A DNA stretch of 64,000 nucleotides from an uncultured Pelagibacteraceae bacterium. GTDB taxonomy: Bacteria > Pseudomonadota > Alphaproteobacteria > Pelagibacterales > Pelagibacteraceae. How positions within the stretch are numbered: the first letter of the stretch is position 1; the number at the start of each line of letters is the position of its first letter. The translations under genes and the position numbers were made by a program. This document shows, piece after piece, positions 20,442 through 32,952 of the stretch. The notes beneath the pieces were generated by a model. The model was not told the origin of the DNA. It made no database searches and was given only the letters and a program-made list of their open reading frames with translations. The stretch covers positions 1-64,000 of the forward strand of contig CACICY010000003.1 of assembly GCA_902585265.1 (NCBI GenBank). Reading direction: 5' to 3'.

Positions 20442-20666
20442 TTAGTTACTTTCCTTTTTGACTGAAGCCTCTACATAAGAATAATAAGCTTCTTGTTCAT
20501 CAACATTCCAATAATTTAATTTTTCTAGAGGAATTTTCTTTCCAGAAATTGCACATATCACGTGGTCACCCTCTTCCATTATTTCAAAATTATTTGGAAG
20601 ATATTTTAATTTTGCTAACTTGTTCATAATATTTAGGATATATATTTGAATATATGAAAATTGCAA
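20442..20666 (-). CDS. DUF2093-like small protein
   Basis: LAKLKYLPNNFEIMEEGDHVICAISGKKIPLEKLNYWNVDEQEAYYS; true start probably the internal MNKLAKLKY. Confidence 0.75.
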   Translation of the reverse strand: MQFSYIQIYILNIMNKLAKLKYLPNNFEIMEEGDHVICAISGKKIPLEKLNYWNVDEQEAYYSYVEASVKKESN

Positions 20667-21919
20667 TTCTTGGAAATGGTGGAAGAGAGCACGCTATAGC
20701 AGATCAATTATCAAAATCACCAAAGCTTAACAAACTATATTGCTTACCAGGTAATGCTGGAACTGAAATTATTGCTGAGAATGTAAAGCTTGATATATTC
20801 GACTTTAATAAACTAGGAAAATTTGTCGATGAGTATAAGATAGATTTAGTAATTGTAGGCCCAGAGAAACCTCTCGTTGATGGGATTGTCGACTTTCTTA
20901 CAAATAAAGGAATCAAGGTATTCGGGCCTAACAAAATTTCTTCTCAACTTGAAGGTTCTAAAATATTTACAAAAAAGATATGTGAAAAATATAAAATTCC
21001 AACAGCACAATTTGGTGTTTTTAATTCTGTTAAGGATGCACACAAATATTTAGAAAAATCAAATAAACCAATTGTTGTTAAAGCAGATGGTTTGGCAGCA
21101 GGTAAGGGTGTTTATATTTGTGCAGACACAGAAATTGCAAAAAATGCAGTAAATGAAATTTTTGATGGAAAATTTGGTACAGCAAATCAAGTTCTTATAG
21201 AGGAATTCTTGCAAGGTGAAGAGATGAGCTATTTTGTAATATCCGATGGAAAAACATTTGCAAAATTTAATACTGCTCAAGACCACAAAAGAGTAGGCGA
21301 AGGTGATAAAGGTAAAAACACTGGTGGAATGGGAGCATATTCTCCCTCAGGACTTATAAACAAAGAATTGGATTTAAAAATTATTGAAACTGTCATTAAA
21401 CCAACTTTTCAAGCAATTAAGGATATGGACGAAACATACAAGGGATTTTTGTATGTTGGACTTATGATTAGGGATAATAATCCATATCTAGTTGAATATA
21501 ATGTAAGAATGGGAGATCCAGAATGTCAAACAATTTTACCGTTATTAGACACAGATCTGCTTGAATTAATACTATCTTGCTGTGAAGAAAACTTAGAAAA
21601 TCAAACAATAAACTGGAGTGATAAAAAAAGTATGTGCATCGTGCTGTGCTCAAATGGATATCCCGATACTTATAAAAAAAACATAGAAATTCCTAACTTA
21701 GATAAAATTACAAGTAATAATAATACTTTTATTTATCATGCTGGTACTGAGATGATTGATAACAAAGTTTATGCAACAGGAGGGCGTGTACTAAATTTTG
21801 TAAATATTTCTGATGATTTAAAAAAATCAAGAGAGTCGGTTATCGATGAAATTGAAAAATTAAATTGGGAAAATGGTTTTTATAGAAGAGATATTGGTTT
21901 TAGAATTATAGATAAATGA
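20654..21919 (+). CDS. purD: phosphoribosylamine-glycine ligase
   Basis: MKIAILGNGGREHAIA, DGLAAGKGVYI, YNVRMGDPECQ. Confidence 0.97.
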   Translation: MKIAILGNGGREHAIADQLSKSPKLNKLYCLPGNAGTEIIAENVKLDIFDFNKLGKFVDEYKIDLVIVGPEKPLVDGIVDFLTNKGIKVFGPNKISSQLEGSKIFTKKICEKYKIPTAQFGVFNSVKDAHKYLEKSNKPIVVKADGLAAGKGVYICADTEIAKNAVNEIFDGKFGTANQVLIEEFLQGEEMSYFVISDGKTFAKFNTAQDHKRVGEGDKGKNTGGMGAYSPSGLINKELDLKIIETVIKPTFQAIKDMDETYKGFLYVGLMIRDNNPYLVEYNVRMGDPECQTILPLLDTDLLELILSCCEENLENQTINWSDKKSMCIVLCSNGYPDTYKKNIEIPNLDKITSNNNTFIYHAGTEMIDNKVYATGGRVLNFVNISDDLKKSRESVIDEIEKLNWENGFYRRDIGFRIIDK

Positions 21920-22479
21920 GAATTATTTCAGGGGAACTCAAAGGAAAAAAATTATCGGTTCCATTAGATAAATCTACAAGACCATTAAGAGATATGGTAA
22001 GAGAGTCAATTTTTAATATCTTAGATCACTCAAACAAATTATCGATGGAAATTTATAATTCAAAAGTTTTAGATTTATTTTCTGGTACTGGATCTTTTGG
22101 AATTGAGTGTTTGTCGAGAGGGGCGGCAGAAGTAATTTTTTTTGAAAATTACCATAATTCATTAAAAATACTTAAACAGAATATCTTTAACCTAAAATTA
22201 GAAAACAGAAGTATAGTGTTTGATTATAGCGCTTATAATTTAAAAGAGGTAAACTTTGAGGATAGAATATTCAATATAATATTTTTAGATCCTCCTTTTA
22301 AAGATAGGAAAATAAAAAGTTTAATAGACCAAATAAAGAAACTTAAAGTTGCTGATGAAAATTCTTTATTAGTAATTCATAGAAACAAGAAATCAGAGGA
22401 TAACATTTCACAATATCTTAATGTTAAAGATGAAAAAAATTATGGTTTATCAAAAATATTTTTTTGTAAATTAATTTAG
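21916..22479 (+). CDS. rsmD: 16S rRNA (guanine(966)-N(2))-methyltransferase
   Basis: MRIISGELKGKKL, LDLFSGTGSFGIECLSRG, FLDPPF. Confidence 0.94.
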   Translation: MRIISGELKGKKLSVPLDKSTRPLRDMVRESIFNILDHSNKLSMEIYNSKVLDLFSGTGSFGIECLSRGAAEVIFFENYHNSLKILKQNIFNLKLENRSIVFDYSAYNLKEVNFEDRIFNIIFLDPPFKDRKIKSLIDQIKKLKVADENSLLVIHRNKKSEDNISQYLNVKDEKNYGLSKIFFCKLI

Positions 22480-23645
22480 TTAAGTATTTTTGATGTCTCT
22501 GTTTTTATTAGTTCAACTGCTGGTTGATCATAAGGATTTACCTTCATTACTCTTCCAAGTAAAATTGTTTCTAACACAAAAAAAGAAAAAAGCTCTCCTA
22601 AAGTTTCCTCATTTCTTTTCAGAACTTCAAAACTCCTAAATGGTATTTTCTTTTTTCTGAAAACTATTTGGGTTGCTTGCCTTTGAGCCTGAATGATTTG
22701 ACTCAAATTTTTATTTTTTAAATTCGAAAATTTACCAAATAAATTGCTGTTATCTAATTTATTCGTTTTTTCATTTGTAACTCCAAAAAATGTGAAAAAG
22801 TTGTTTCTAGGCCCATCTAAGTATAACTGCAGTAAACTATGATTGTCTTTTGGCATAGACGATATGATGGGAAAAATACCTTTATTTTTTTTACCTAAAC
22901 TCTCAGCTGTTAATTGCTGATACCACTTAAATAAGTTTTCTGAATTTTCGTCATAATTTAAAATTACAGAATTTTTTTTTCCTTCTGATACACATCTTGA
23001 TATAAAACTTACATTGTTGGTTAATGAATTTAAGAAAGTTTTATTTTTAATTAAATTATTAAATCTTTTAAATTTTCCCTCATTTAGGCCCAACAATTGA
23101 GCAGGTAACATTCCTACTTCGGACAACACGGAATATCTTCCTCCAATATAGTTTTTATGTTCAATTATTTCTGCTTTTAATTTTTTTGCTAACGAATTTA
23201 AAAAACTAGATTTATTCTCAGTAATCACTATGTTTTTATTTTTATTTTGAGACTTAAGAATTAAATTTAAATTTGACACTGTTTCAAGCGTATTCCCTGA
23301 TTTAGAAATTATTATATTTACAGATTTGCCATTTGGTTCAAGTTTAATTTGATTATTTAAATTGTTAAAAAATTTTATTTTTTTTTTAACCTTTAATTTT
23401 AAAAAATCATGAATTGCCTCGGCACCTAATATTGAACCACCCATTCCAATTAAATTGATACTTTTGTAATTTTTATATTTCTTAATAATATTTTTTTTAA
23501 AACTATATTTATAATCAGCTGTAAACGAATTAAGTAATGAGGAACTCAAATTTAACTCTTTTTTTAAAATTTTATTTAAATTTTTTATATTTTTTATATT
23601 TTTTTTTAATTGGAAATTTTTAAAAATTATGTTTTTTGAAAACAT
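22476..23645 (-). CDS. pgi: glucose-6-phosphate isomerase (short, divergent)
   Basis: LIGMGGSILGAEAI, IISKSGNTLETVSN, GGRYSVLSEVGMLPA SIS domains; 389 aa. Confidence 0.85.
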   Translation of the reverse strand: MFSKNIIFKNFQLKKNIKNIKNLNKILKKELNLSSSLLNSFTADYKYSFKKNIIKKYKNYKSINLIGMGGSILGAEAIHDFLKLKVKKKIKFFNNLNNQIKLEPNGKSVNIIISKSGNTLETVSNLNLILKSQNKNKNIVITENKSSFLNSLAKKLKAEIIEHKNYIGGRYSVLSEVGMLPAQLLGLNEGKFKRFNNLIKNKTFLNSLTNNVSFISRCVSEGKKNSVILNYDENSENLFKWYQQLTAESLGKKNKGIFPIISSMPKDNHSLLQLYLDGPRNNFFTFFGVTNEKTNKLDNSNLFGKFSNLKNKNLSQIIQAQRQATQIVFRKKKIPFRSFEVLKRNEETLGELFSFFVLETILLGRVMKVNPYDQPAVELIKTETSKILN

Positions 23646-23649
23646 TTTT

Positions 23650-23973
23650 TTACTTAATTTTTTTTAAAATAGAAATTTCAATAGATGTTGACTCACTTGT
23701 ATTAGAAATACTTTGATCATTACTATTCTTAAGTAAATTTTTTATATTAGATTGATCGTTTTCAATATCCTTAGTAGATTTTACATTAGCTTCTCCAGGT
23801 TTAGGTAATTTATCAAAGTCAGGTGGCATAACTAATGGATTTTTTTTATCTATTAAAAATTCATCGCCTTGATCTGATCTTTTTTTTCCTTGCAAAGCCT
23901 CTCCCACTGAACCACATGAATATAAAAATAATAAGAGTAATAATAATTTTGAAATTTTAAAGAATTTATTCAT
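23650..23973 (-). CDS. small lipoprotein (DUF3035-like)
   Basis: LLFLYSCGS lipobox, KKNPLVMPPDFDKLPKPG; located next to lspA. Confidence 0.7.
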   Translation of the reverse strand: MNKFFKISKLLLLLLFLYSCGSVGEALQGKKRSDQGDEFLIDKKNPLVMPPDFDKLPKPGEANVKSTKDIENDQSNIKNLLKNSNDQSISNTSESTSIEISILKKIK

Positions 23974-24469
23974 TTACTTTTTTATAACTTATTAATTCGG
24001 CCAAAATAAGCAAAATAATCCCAATTGTTATAAATATGTCGGCGACATTGAAAATAAACCAATGATATCCATTATAATTTAAGTCAAAAAAGTCAGGTAC
24101 TGCCCTATAATATATTCTATCAAATAAATTACCTAATGAGCCTCCTAAAATAATAACTAAAAAATAATACTTTAATCCCTTTTCTTTAAATAATAGATAA
24201 ATTATCACAAAATTAATTAATACAATTAAAATAGTGACTATGTTATAAAAAAAATCTTGATCTGAAGACAATAATCCAAAACCTATTCCTTTATTCCAAA
24301 CTAAATAAAAATTTAAAAACGAGTTTATATAAATATCCACTCGCCCAGTTTCCTCTAGTATGTTTAAAATAATTATTTTTGATATTCTGTCTAATAAGAA
24401 AATGGATAATAAAATGAAAATACTTATTGCTATTTTTTTTATATTTTCACTTTTCATGAAAGATGACAA
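23966..24469 (-). CDS. lspA: signal peptidase II
   Basis: NKGIGFGLLS, GGSLGNLFDRIYYRAVPDFFD, FNVADIFI catalytic Asp motifs. Confidence 0.95.
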   Translation of the reverse strand: MSSFMKSENIKKIAISIFILLSIFLLDRISKIIILNILEETGRVDIYINSFLNFYLVWNKGIGFGLLSSDQDFFYNIVTILIVLINFVIIYLLFKEKGLKYYFLVIILGGSLGNLFDRIYYRAVPDFFDLNYNGYHWFIFNVADIFITIGIILLILAELISYKKVNE

Positions 24470-27195
24470 TTACCATCTCTTTCACAAATATTTTCTCTAA
24501 TTTTCCAACAAACTGGGCACTTATTCCCAACAGCTTTTGAACTTATAATCTCAATTTCTTTTTCTAAATTGTTATCATTTGAGATTGAAGCAGAAGATGT
24601 TATACAAATTTCAGAGAAATCATGGTTCTGAGCTAAACTATACATGTCTTTATCTTTGATTTTTATTTGAATATTTGCCTCTAAACTTGAACCAATAATT
24701 TTATCAGCCCTTTTACTTTCAATACTAATGTTTGCTTCATCTCTGATTAATTTAAGTTTATCCCACTTACTATTTAATTCTTCATTTTTCCATTGATTTG
24801 GGATTTTCACAAATTTTTGTAAATGAACACTTCCATTACTATCCTCCTTATGAATTAAATGGTAAATTTCTTCAGTGGTAAATGATAAGATTGGAGCAAA
24901 CCATTTTAATAAACATTCTAAAATTACTTTTAGTATCAAAATACAATCAGAACGCTTCTTAGAGTCTTTTGGATCGCAATAAAGAAGATCTTTTCTAATA
25001 TCAAAATAAAACGCTGAGAGTTCTACTGTACAAAAATTTAATAATTCCTTATATAAATTATGGAAATTATAGGACTTAAAGTATTCATTAAAACTTTCAC
25101 CAATCACATATAATCTATGTAGCATATACCTTTCTAATTCAGGAATATTATTTAAATCAACTTTATCAAAATCTACTTTTGTATATTCATCTTGAATATT
25201 CCCCAAAAGATATCTGAAAGTATTTCTAATTTTTCTGTAAGATTCTGAGTGTTGGTCTAAAATTGAATAATCTATTCTTAAGTCCTCAGCATAATTTGAT
25301 GAGGCAACCCAAATTCTAAGTATATCAGCGCCGTATTTTTTTAAAATATCCTCTGGAGCTATTACATTTCCAGTCGATTTAGACATTTTAAGCCCTTTTC
25401 CATCAACAACAAACCCATGTGATAAAATACTTTCAAATGGCGCCCTACCTCTTGTTCCACATGACTCTAACAGTGAAGAGTGAAACCATCCTCTATGTTG
25501 ATCAGAACCCTCTAGATACATTGATGCAGGCCATTTTAAATCATCTCTCTTTTCTAAAACAAAAGAATGTGTTGATCCGCTATCAAACCATACTTCTACA
25601 ATATCACTAGTCTTATCAAAATCTTCTGCATTGTATTTATCTCCAAGTAGTCTCTGAAAATTATCTTCAAACCAACAGTCTGAGCCTTCTTTTTCATAAA
25701 TTTTTGCAATATTCTCAAAAACTTCTTCATCGATAAGAGTTTCTCCATTTTTTTTTGAAATAAATATTGGAAGTGGAACTCCCCATACTCTCTGTCTAGA
25801 AACACACCAATCTGGCCTAGTTTCGATCATTGCTTTAATCCTTTCTTTTCCTTTGCCAGGATAAAAAGTGGTGTCATTTATTGCTTTAAGTGCTTTGTCT
25901 CTTAGCTTATGACTTTCCATTGAAATAAACCATTGGGGTGTTGCTCTATGAACTAAAGGAGCTTTAGATCTCCACGAATGTGGGTAAGAATGTGTTAGTT
26001 TACCATTTTTCAAAAGACTTTTTAGTTCTTTAAGCTTTTCGATAACAATTTCATTTGCTTTAAAAATGTGGGTTCCTTCAAATATGGGAATGTGTTTTGT
26101 GTACCTTCCGTCGTCATCAACTGTCTCAATTGCTTTTATTCCATTATTGATACACAAATTAAAATCATCTGGACCATGGCTTGGTGCGCAATGAACAATT
26201 CCTGTTCCTTGTTCAGTTGTGACAAATCTTGCCTCAAGCATTGGAACATCATAATCATATCCAATTTTATGAAATGGATGGCTACAAATAGTTCCATTAA
26301 ATTCTTTTCCTTTAAATTCTTTTAATATTTTAATTGTGTACTCAGTGTCTTTTACAACAGATGCTAAAAGTTCTTTTGCGATAACTATTTTTTCATTTTC
26401 TAAAATATCCTTGTTATCTATCTCGCATAAAATATAATCTAAACTTTGATTATAGGCTAATGCTTTGTTAGCTGGTATCGTCCATGGCGTTGTTGTCCAA
26501 ATAACAACGTTCGATCCAACTAGTTCATTGATATTTGATTTTTTCACTGGGAAGGCTGCATAGATTGTATCAGATACATGATCTTGATATTCAACTTCCG
26601 CATCTGCCAAGGCTGTTTTTTCGACTGTTGACCATAAAACAGGCTTGTAACCCTTGTACAAACTACCCTCTTTTAAAAATTTTCCAAGTTCTCTTACAAT
26701 TTGGGCTTCTGCATCAAAACTCATAGTTGAGTAATAGTTTTCCCAATCTCCAATTACTCCTAATCTTTTAAATTGATCTTTATGAATATTAATCCATTTA
26801 CTTGCAAAATCTCTACATTCTTTTCTAAACTCAATAATAGGTACATCATTTTTATTTTTTTTATTTTTTTTGTATTGTTCCTCAATTTTCCATTCAATTG
26901 GTAAGCCATGACAATCCCATCCGGGTACATAAACTGAGTCTTTGCCATCCATTTGATGAAATTTAATTATTATATCTTTTAGAATTTTGTTTAATGCAGT
27001 ACCCATATGAATATTTCCATTTGCATATGGAGGTCCATCGTGTAAGACAAATTTTTCTTTGCCTTTACTTTGAGATCTTAGTTTTTCATATAAATTAATC
27101 TTATCCCAATATTTCAAATATTCTGGTTCTTTATTTGGTAGATTTGCTTTCATAGAAAAAGCAGTTTTAGGTAAGTTTAAATGTTCCTTGCTCAT
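24454..27195 (-). CDS. ileS: isoleucyl-tRNA synthetase
   Basis: DGPPYANGNIHMGTALNK HIGH region, GLKMSKSTGNV KMSKS, C-terminal CPVCWK zinc site. Confidence 0.98.
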   Translation of the reverse strand: MSKEHLNLPKTAFSMKANLPNKEPEYLKYWDKINLYEKLRSQSKGKEKFVLHDGPPYANGNIHMGTALNKILKDIIIKFHQMDGKDSVYVPGWDCHGLPIEWKIEEQYKKNKKNKNDVPIIEFRKECRDFASKWINIHKDQFKRLGVIGDWENYYSTMSFDAEAQIVRELGKFLKEGSLYKGYKPVLWSTVEKTALADAEVEYQDHVSDTIYAAFPVKKSNINELVGSNVVIWTTTPWTIPANKALAYNQSLDYILCEIDNKDILENEKIVIAKELLASVVKDTEYTIKILKEFKGKEFNGTICSHPFHKIGYDYDVPMLEARFVTTEQGTGIVHCAPSHGPDDFNLCINNGIKAIETVDDDGRYTKHIPIFEGTHIFKANEIVIEKLKELKSLLKNGKLTHSYPHSWRSKAPLVHRATPQWFISMESHKLRDKALKAINDTTFYPGKGKERIKAMIETRPDWCVSRQRVWGVPLPIFISKKNGETLIDEEVFENIAKIYEKEGSDCWFEDNFQRLLGDKYNAEDFDKTSDIVEVWFDSGSTHSFVLEKRDDLKWPASMYLEGSDQHRGWFHSSLLESCGTRGRAPFESILSHGFVVDGKGLKMSKSTGNVIAPEDILKKYGADILRIWVASSNYAEDLRIDYSILDQHSESYRKIRNTFRYLLGNIQDEYTKVDFDKVDLNNIPELERYMLHRLYVIGESFNEYFKSYNFHNLYKELLNFCTVELSAFYFDIRKDLLYCDPKDSKKRSDCILILKVILECLLKWFAPILSFTTEEIYHLIHKEDSNGSVHLQKFVKIPNQWKNEELNSKWDKLKLIRDEANISIESKRADKIIGSSLEANIQIKIKDKDMYSLAQNHDFSEICITSSASISNDNNLEKEIEIISSKAVGNKCPVCWKIRENICERDGNCHLS

Positions 27196-28124
27196 TATGT
27201 TTTTTTAGCTTTTAAAATATCTATTTTAATTTGATTTTTTAACTCACTGATACCTTTGAATTTTTTTTCTCCTCTTATAAATTTTAAAAATTCTACAGAT
27301 AATTTTTTATTATAAAGATTTCCTGAGAAATTAAAAATATTTACCTCTAAAAGTATTTTTTTTTGGTTAAATGTGGGTCTATAACCTAAATTTGCAATTC
27401 CTTTATAGAATTTTCTTCTATCATTAATTCTGGTTTTTACAGCATAAACACCAGGCTTTGCTATAACATAATTTCCAATATCGATATTGCAAGTTGGGAA
27501 ACCAATTTTTTGTCCCATCATTCTGCCTCTTTGAACTTTTCCTTCAATTTCCCAGTTTCTTTTCAAAAAAGTATTTGCTTTTGATAGCTTTCCCTCTTCA
27601 AGCAACTTTCTAATTATTGTTGATGAGATTATTTTTTTGTTTTTCATTAAAGGCGTTGGATTTATTAAATTATAACTAAAATCATTCTCAAATTTTTTAA
27701 GCATTGCTACATCGCCTTCTCTTTTATGGCCAAATCTAAAGTTATTACTAACAAATATAAACTTTGATCTAAGTTTTTTGGATAAAATATTTTTTATAAA
27801 TTGATAGTAAGTGATTTTAGAAAAATTTTTATCAAATTTTTTATTAATTACAAAATCAACACCAAATTTTTTTAAATAAATAACTTTTTGATTAAAATTC
27901 GATATTCTATAATTTTTAATTTTTGTATTAAAAAACATTTTAGGTATAGGATCAAAAGTAACTACGCCAACTTTAGATTTATATTTTGTTTTATATATTT
28001 TAGCTAACTCAAATAATTTCTGATGTCCTGAATGTAAGCCATCAAAATTACCTATTAAGATAATTGATTTTTTAAATTTACCTGGAATATTAAAATTATT
28101 AAAAATCTTTAATTTTTTTACCAT
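27195..28124 (-). CDS. ribF: bifunctional riboflavin kinase/FAD synthetase
   Basis: IGNFDGLHSGHQKL, GRMMGQKIGFPTCNI, GVYAVKTR, GIANLGYRPTF. Confidence 0.95.
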   Translation of the reverse strand: MVKKLKIFNNFNIPGKFKKSIILIGNFDGLHSGHQKLFELAKIYKTKYKSKVGVVTFDPIPKMFFNTKIKNYRISNFNQKVIYLKKFGVDFVINKKFDKNFSKITYYQFIKNILSKKLRSKFIFVSNNFRFGHKREGDVAMLKKFENDFSYNLINPTPLMKNKKIISSTIIRKLLEEGKLSKANTFLKRNWEIEGKVQRGRMMGQKIGFPTCNIDIGNYVIAKPGVYAVKTRINDRRKFYKGIANLGYRPTFNQKKILLEVNIFNFSGNLYNKKLSVEFLKFIRGEKKFKGISELKNQIKIDILKAKKT

Positions 28125-28933
28125 TTTAATTCTTTCTGAAAATAGTCAATTTTTGCTTCATAATTTTTAAGTACATTTTTAATTGATAATTTTGAAATTT
28201 CTTCTCTATGTATACCACCTGTAATAAGCAATGAATCAAAATTTTGTATGTTAGCACCCTTTATATCTGTATTTAAATTATCACCAATACATAATATTTT
28301 TTTGTTATTTACATCTGCCGCAATTTCATAGACAGGTGGATACGGTTTGCCAAAGTAAATCACCTCACCTCCAATTTCTTCGAATGATTTTGCAATAGAG
28401 CCTGCGCAATATTCTCTTTTGTCCCCTCGATCAACTATTAAATCAGGGTTAGTACATATCATTTTTTTAGTTATATGTTTTGATAAAAGATTTTTGTAAT
28501 ACCCTAAGTCATCTTCATGTTCTTCAAAAAGACCTGAGCATAATAAATAATCTGAGTCGTCTATATTAAGCACTTTATTATCTTCAAAAGTTTTAAATAA
28601 ATCAAAATCTCTTGGTGGTCCTAAGTGAAAAAATTTTTTATTGTTGAAATTTTCTAAAAGATATCTTTTTGAAGCTTCTCCAGATGTAAAAACTGTATCA
28701 GAAAAGTTATTTAATCCCATTTTTTTTAGAGTATTAATTACTGTAAGGTTGGGTCTTGGAGCATTTGTCAATAATATGAATTTTTTTTCATTGGTAGATA
28801 ATTCATTTAAAACTTTGACAGCATTCTCATGTAGCTTTATTCCGTTATGTACTACACCCCAGATATCTATGAAAAATAAGTCATATTCAATGAATATTGA
28901 TTTTAAGCCTGATTCATCTAAATTTTTACTCAT
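28118..28933 (-). CDS. HAD-superfamily hydrolase (TIGR01459/NagD-like)
   Basis: FIDIWGVVHNG, LLTNAPRP, GKPYPPVYEIA, IGDNLNTDIKGA. Confidence 0.92.
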   Translation of the reverse strand: MSKNLDESGLKSIFIEYDLFFIDIWGVVHNGIKLHENAVKVLNELSTNEKKFILLTNAPRPNLTVINTLKKMGLNNFSDTVFTSGEASKRYLLENFNNKKFFHLGPPRDFDLFKTFEDNKVLNIDDSDYLLCSGLFEEHEDDLGYYKNLLSKHITKKMICTNPDLIVDRGDKREYCAGSIAKSFEEIGGEVIYFGKPYPPVYEIAADVNNKKILCIGDNLNTDIKGANIQNFDSLLITGGIHREEISKLSIKNVLKNYEAKIDYFQKELKW

Positions 28934-29000
28934 ATTTCAGATATAGCTTAAAAATCTAATAAATTCTTGAATTTTCTCATTTATAAATTTGAGACCAGAT

Positions 29001-29029
29001 CTTGAAATAATAGTCACATGCATCTATAT
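29001..29029 (+). promoter_or_regulatory. putative RpoH-type heat-shock promoter upstream of groES
   Basis: CTTGAAA-N13-CATCTATAT, about 25 bp before groES ATG; same spacing as upstream of hsp20. Confidence 0.6.
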
Positions 29030-29054
29030 GAACATTAATTTTAAAGGAGTAAAT

Positions 29055-31029
<1,975 letters not shown>

Positions 31030-31056
31030 CCCAAAAAGTCTAAGTAAAAAATTTAA

Positions 31057-31086
31057 AAAGGGCAGATTATTCTGCCCTTTTTTTTT
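31057..31086 (+). terminator. Rho-independent terminator after groEL
   Basis: AAAGGGCAGA-TTAT-TCTGCCCTTT followed by a T-run. Confidence 0.92.
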
Positions 31087-31125
31087 GTTTTCAATTAAAA
31101 GTATAAATGTATAAGAACCTCAACC

Positions 31126-32952
31126 ATGAATAATAATATTCGAAACATCACTATCATTGCGCACGTTGATCATGGAAAAACAACACTGATTGATAATTTG
31201 ATGAAACAAAGTGGTTCATTTAGAGACAACGAGGTAATTGATGAAAGATTTATGGATTCTGGAGAGCTAGAAAAAGAAAGAGGAATTACAATTCTTGCTA
31301 AGCCTACTTCGATTAATTGGGAAGATACTAGAATAAATATTATTGATACTCCTGGTCACAGAGATTTTGCAGCAGAGGTTGAAAGAGTTTTAAGTTTAGC
31401 AGACGGTGCATTATTGTTAGTAGACTCTGCAGAAGGCGTCATGCCTCAAACAAAATTCGTATTAAGCAAAGCATTAAAACAGGGATTAAAACCAATTGTA
31501 GTAATAAATAAATTAGACAAAAGTGATCAAAGGGCTGATGAAGTTTTAAATGAGACTTTTGATTTATTTGTTAGTTTAGAAGCAAATGAGGAACAATTAG
31601 ATTTTCCTGTGTTATATGCAAGTGGAAGGTCTGGTTGGGCATCTAAAGATATTGACGGACCAAGAGAAAATCTTAATCCGCTATTAGATTTAGTTTTGGA
31701 TCATGTAAAACCCTCTCAATTTGATAGATCAAAACCATTTGCGATGCTATCAACGCTACTTTACGCTGATAACTTTCTGGGAAGAAGTTTAGTTGGAAGA
31801 ATTTCACAAGGGACGGCAAAAGCAAATCAACAAATTAAAGCAATAAATTTAAAAGGTGAAAAAGTAGATGAAGGTAGACTTACAAAAATCTTTAGATATG
31901 AAGGTACAAAAAAAGTGCCCATTGAAGTTGGAGAAGCTGGAGATATCGTAGTTATAGCTGGATTAGAAAAAGCAAATGTAGCAGATACTATTTGTGATTT
32001 AGAGGTAAATGAACCAATTGAGGCAACACCGATTGATCCACCAACAATGTCGATAAAAATAACAGTAAATAGCTCACCATTAGCAGGAACTGAGGGTAAG
32101 AAATTAACAAGCACTCAAATTAGAGATCGTTTAATTTTAGAGGCCCAAAACAACGTTGGAATTTCTTTCTCAGAAAACGCAAATAAAGATGCATTTGAAA
32201 TAAGTGGAAGAGGAGAATTAATGCTCGAAATATTATTAACACAAATGAGAAGAGAGGGCTTTGAAATGACTGTAAGCCCTCCTAAAGTTTTATTTAAAAC
32301 TGACGAAAATTCAAAAAAATTAGAACCCATTGAAGAAATTACTATGGATTTAGATGAAGAATATTCATCAAGGATTATTGACTCCATGAATAGAAGAAAG
32401 GGTAAATTAATTGAACTAAAAGATACTGGAAAGAATAAAAAAAGACTAGTTTTTCATGCGCCAACAAGAGGTTTAATGGGATACACAAGTAGATTTTTAA
32501 CTTTAACTAAAGGAACAGGTGTTATTAACAGAATTTTTCAATCTTACGGAGATTTTGAGGGAGACATGGAAGGAAGAAGAAATGGTGCTTTAATTTCTAT
32601 GGACCAGGGTAAGGCTGTTGCATTTTCAATTTTTAATTTACAGGCTAGAGGAGAAATGTTTGTAACTCACAATGATCCGGTTTATACAGGAATGATTGTT
32701 GGCTTAGCTCCTAAACCAGGTGATATGATAATTAATGTTATGAAAGGAAAAAAACTTACAAATATGAGAACACAAGGTACTGATGAAAATATTGTTCTTA
32801 CACCTGTAAGACAAATGTCGATTGCAGAACAGTTAAGTATACTTAATACTGATGAAGCGTTAGAAATTACACCTAAATCTTGTAGACTTAGAAAAGCAAT
32901 TTTGGACCCTCATGAAAGAAAAAGAAGCGAAAAACAAAATACTGTTACTTAG
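31126..32952 (+). CDS. typA: ribosome-associated GTPase TypA/BipA
   Basis: IAHVDHGKTTL, ERGITILAK, DTPGHRDF, NKLDKSDQRADEV, PTRGLMGYTSRFLT. Confidence 0.97.
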   Translation: MNNNIRNITIIAHVDHGKTTLIDNLMKQSGSFRDNEVIDERFMDSGELEKERGITILAKPTSINWEDTRINIIDTPGHRDFAAEVERVLSLADGALLLVDSAEGVMPQTKFVLSKALKQGLKPIVVINKLDKSDQRADEVLNETFDLFVSLEANEEQLDFPVLYASGRSGWASKDIDGPRENLNPLLDLVLDHVKPSQFDRSKPFAMLSTLLYADNFLGRSLVGRISQGTAKANQQIKAINLKGEKVDEGRLTKIFRYEGTKKVPIEVGEAGDIVVIAGLEKANVADTICDLEVNEPIEATPIDPPTMSIKITVNSSPLAGTEGKKLTSTQIRDRLILEAQNNVGISFSENANKDAFEISGRGELMLEILLTQMRREGFEMTVSPPKVLFKTDENSKKLEPIEEITMDLDEEYSSRIIDSMNRRKGKLIELKDTGKNKKRLVFHAPTRGLMGYTSRFLTLTKGTGVINRIFQSYGDFEGDMEGRRNGALISMDQGKAVAFSIFNLQARGEMFVTHNDPVYTGMIVGLAPKPGDMIINVMKGKKLTNMRTQGTDENIVLTPVRQMSIAEQLSILNTDEALEITPKSCRLRKAILDPHERKRSEKQNTVT

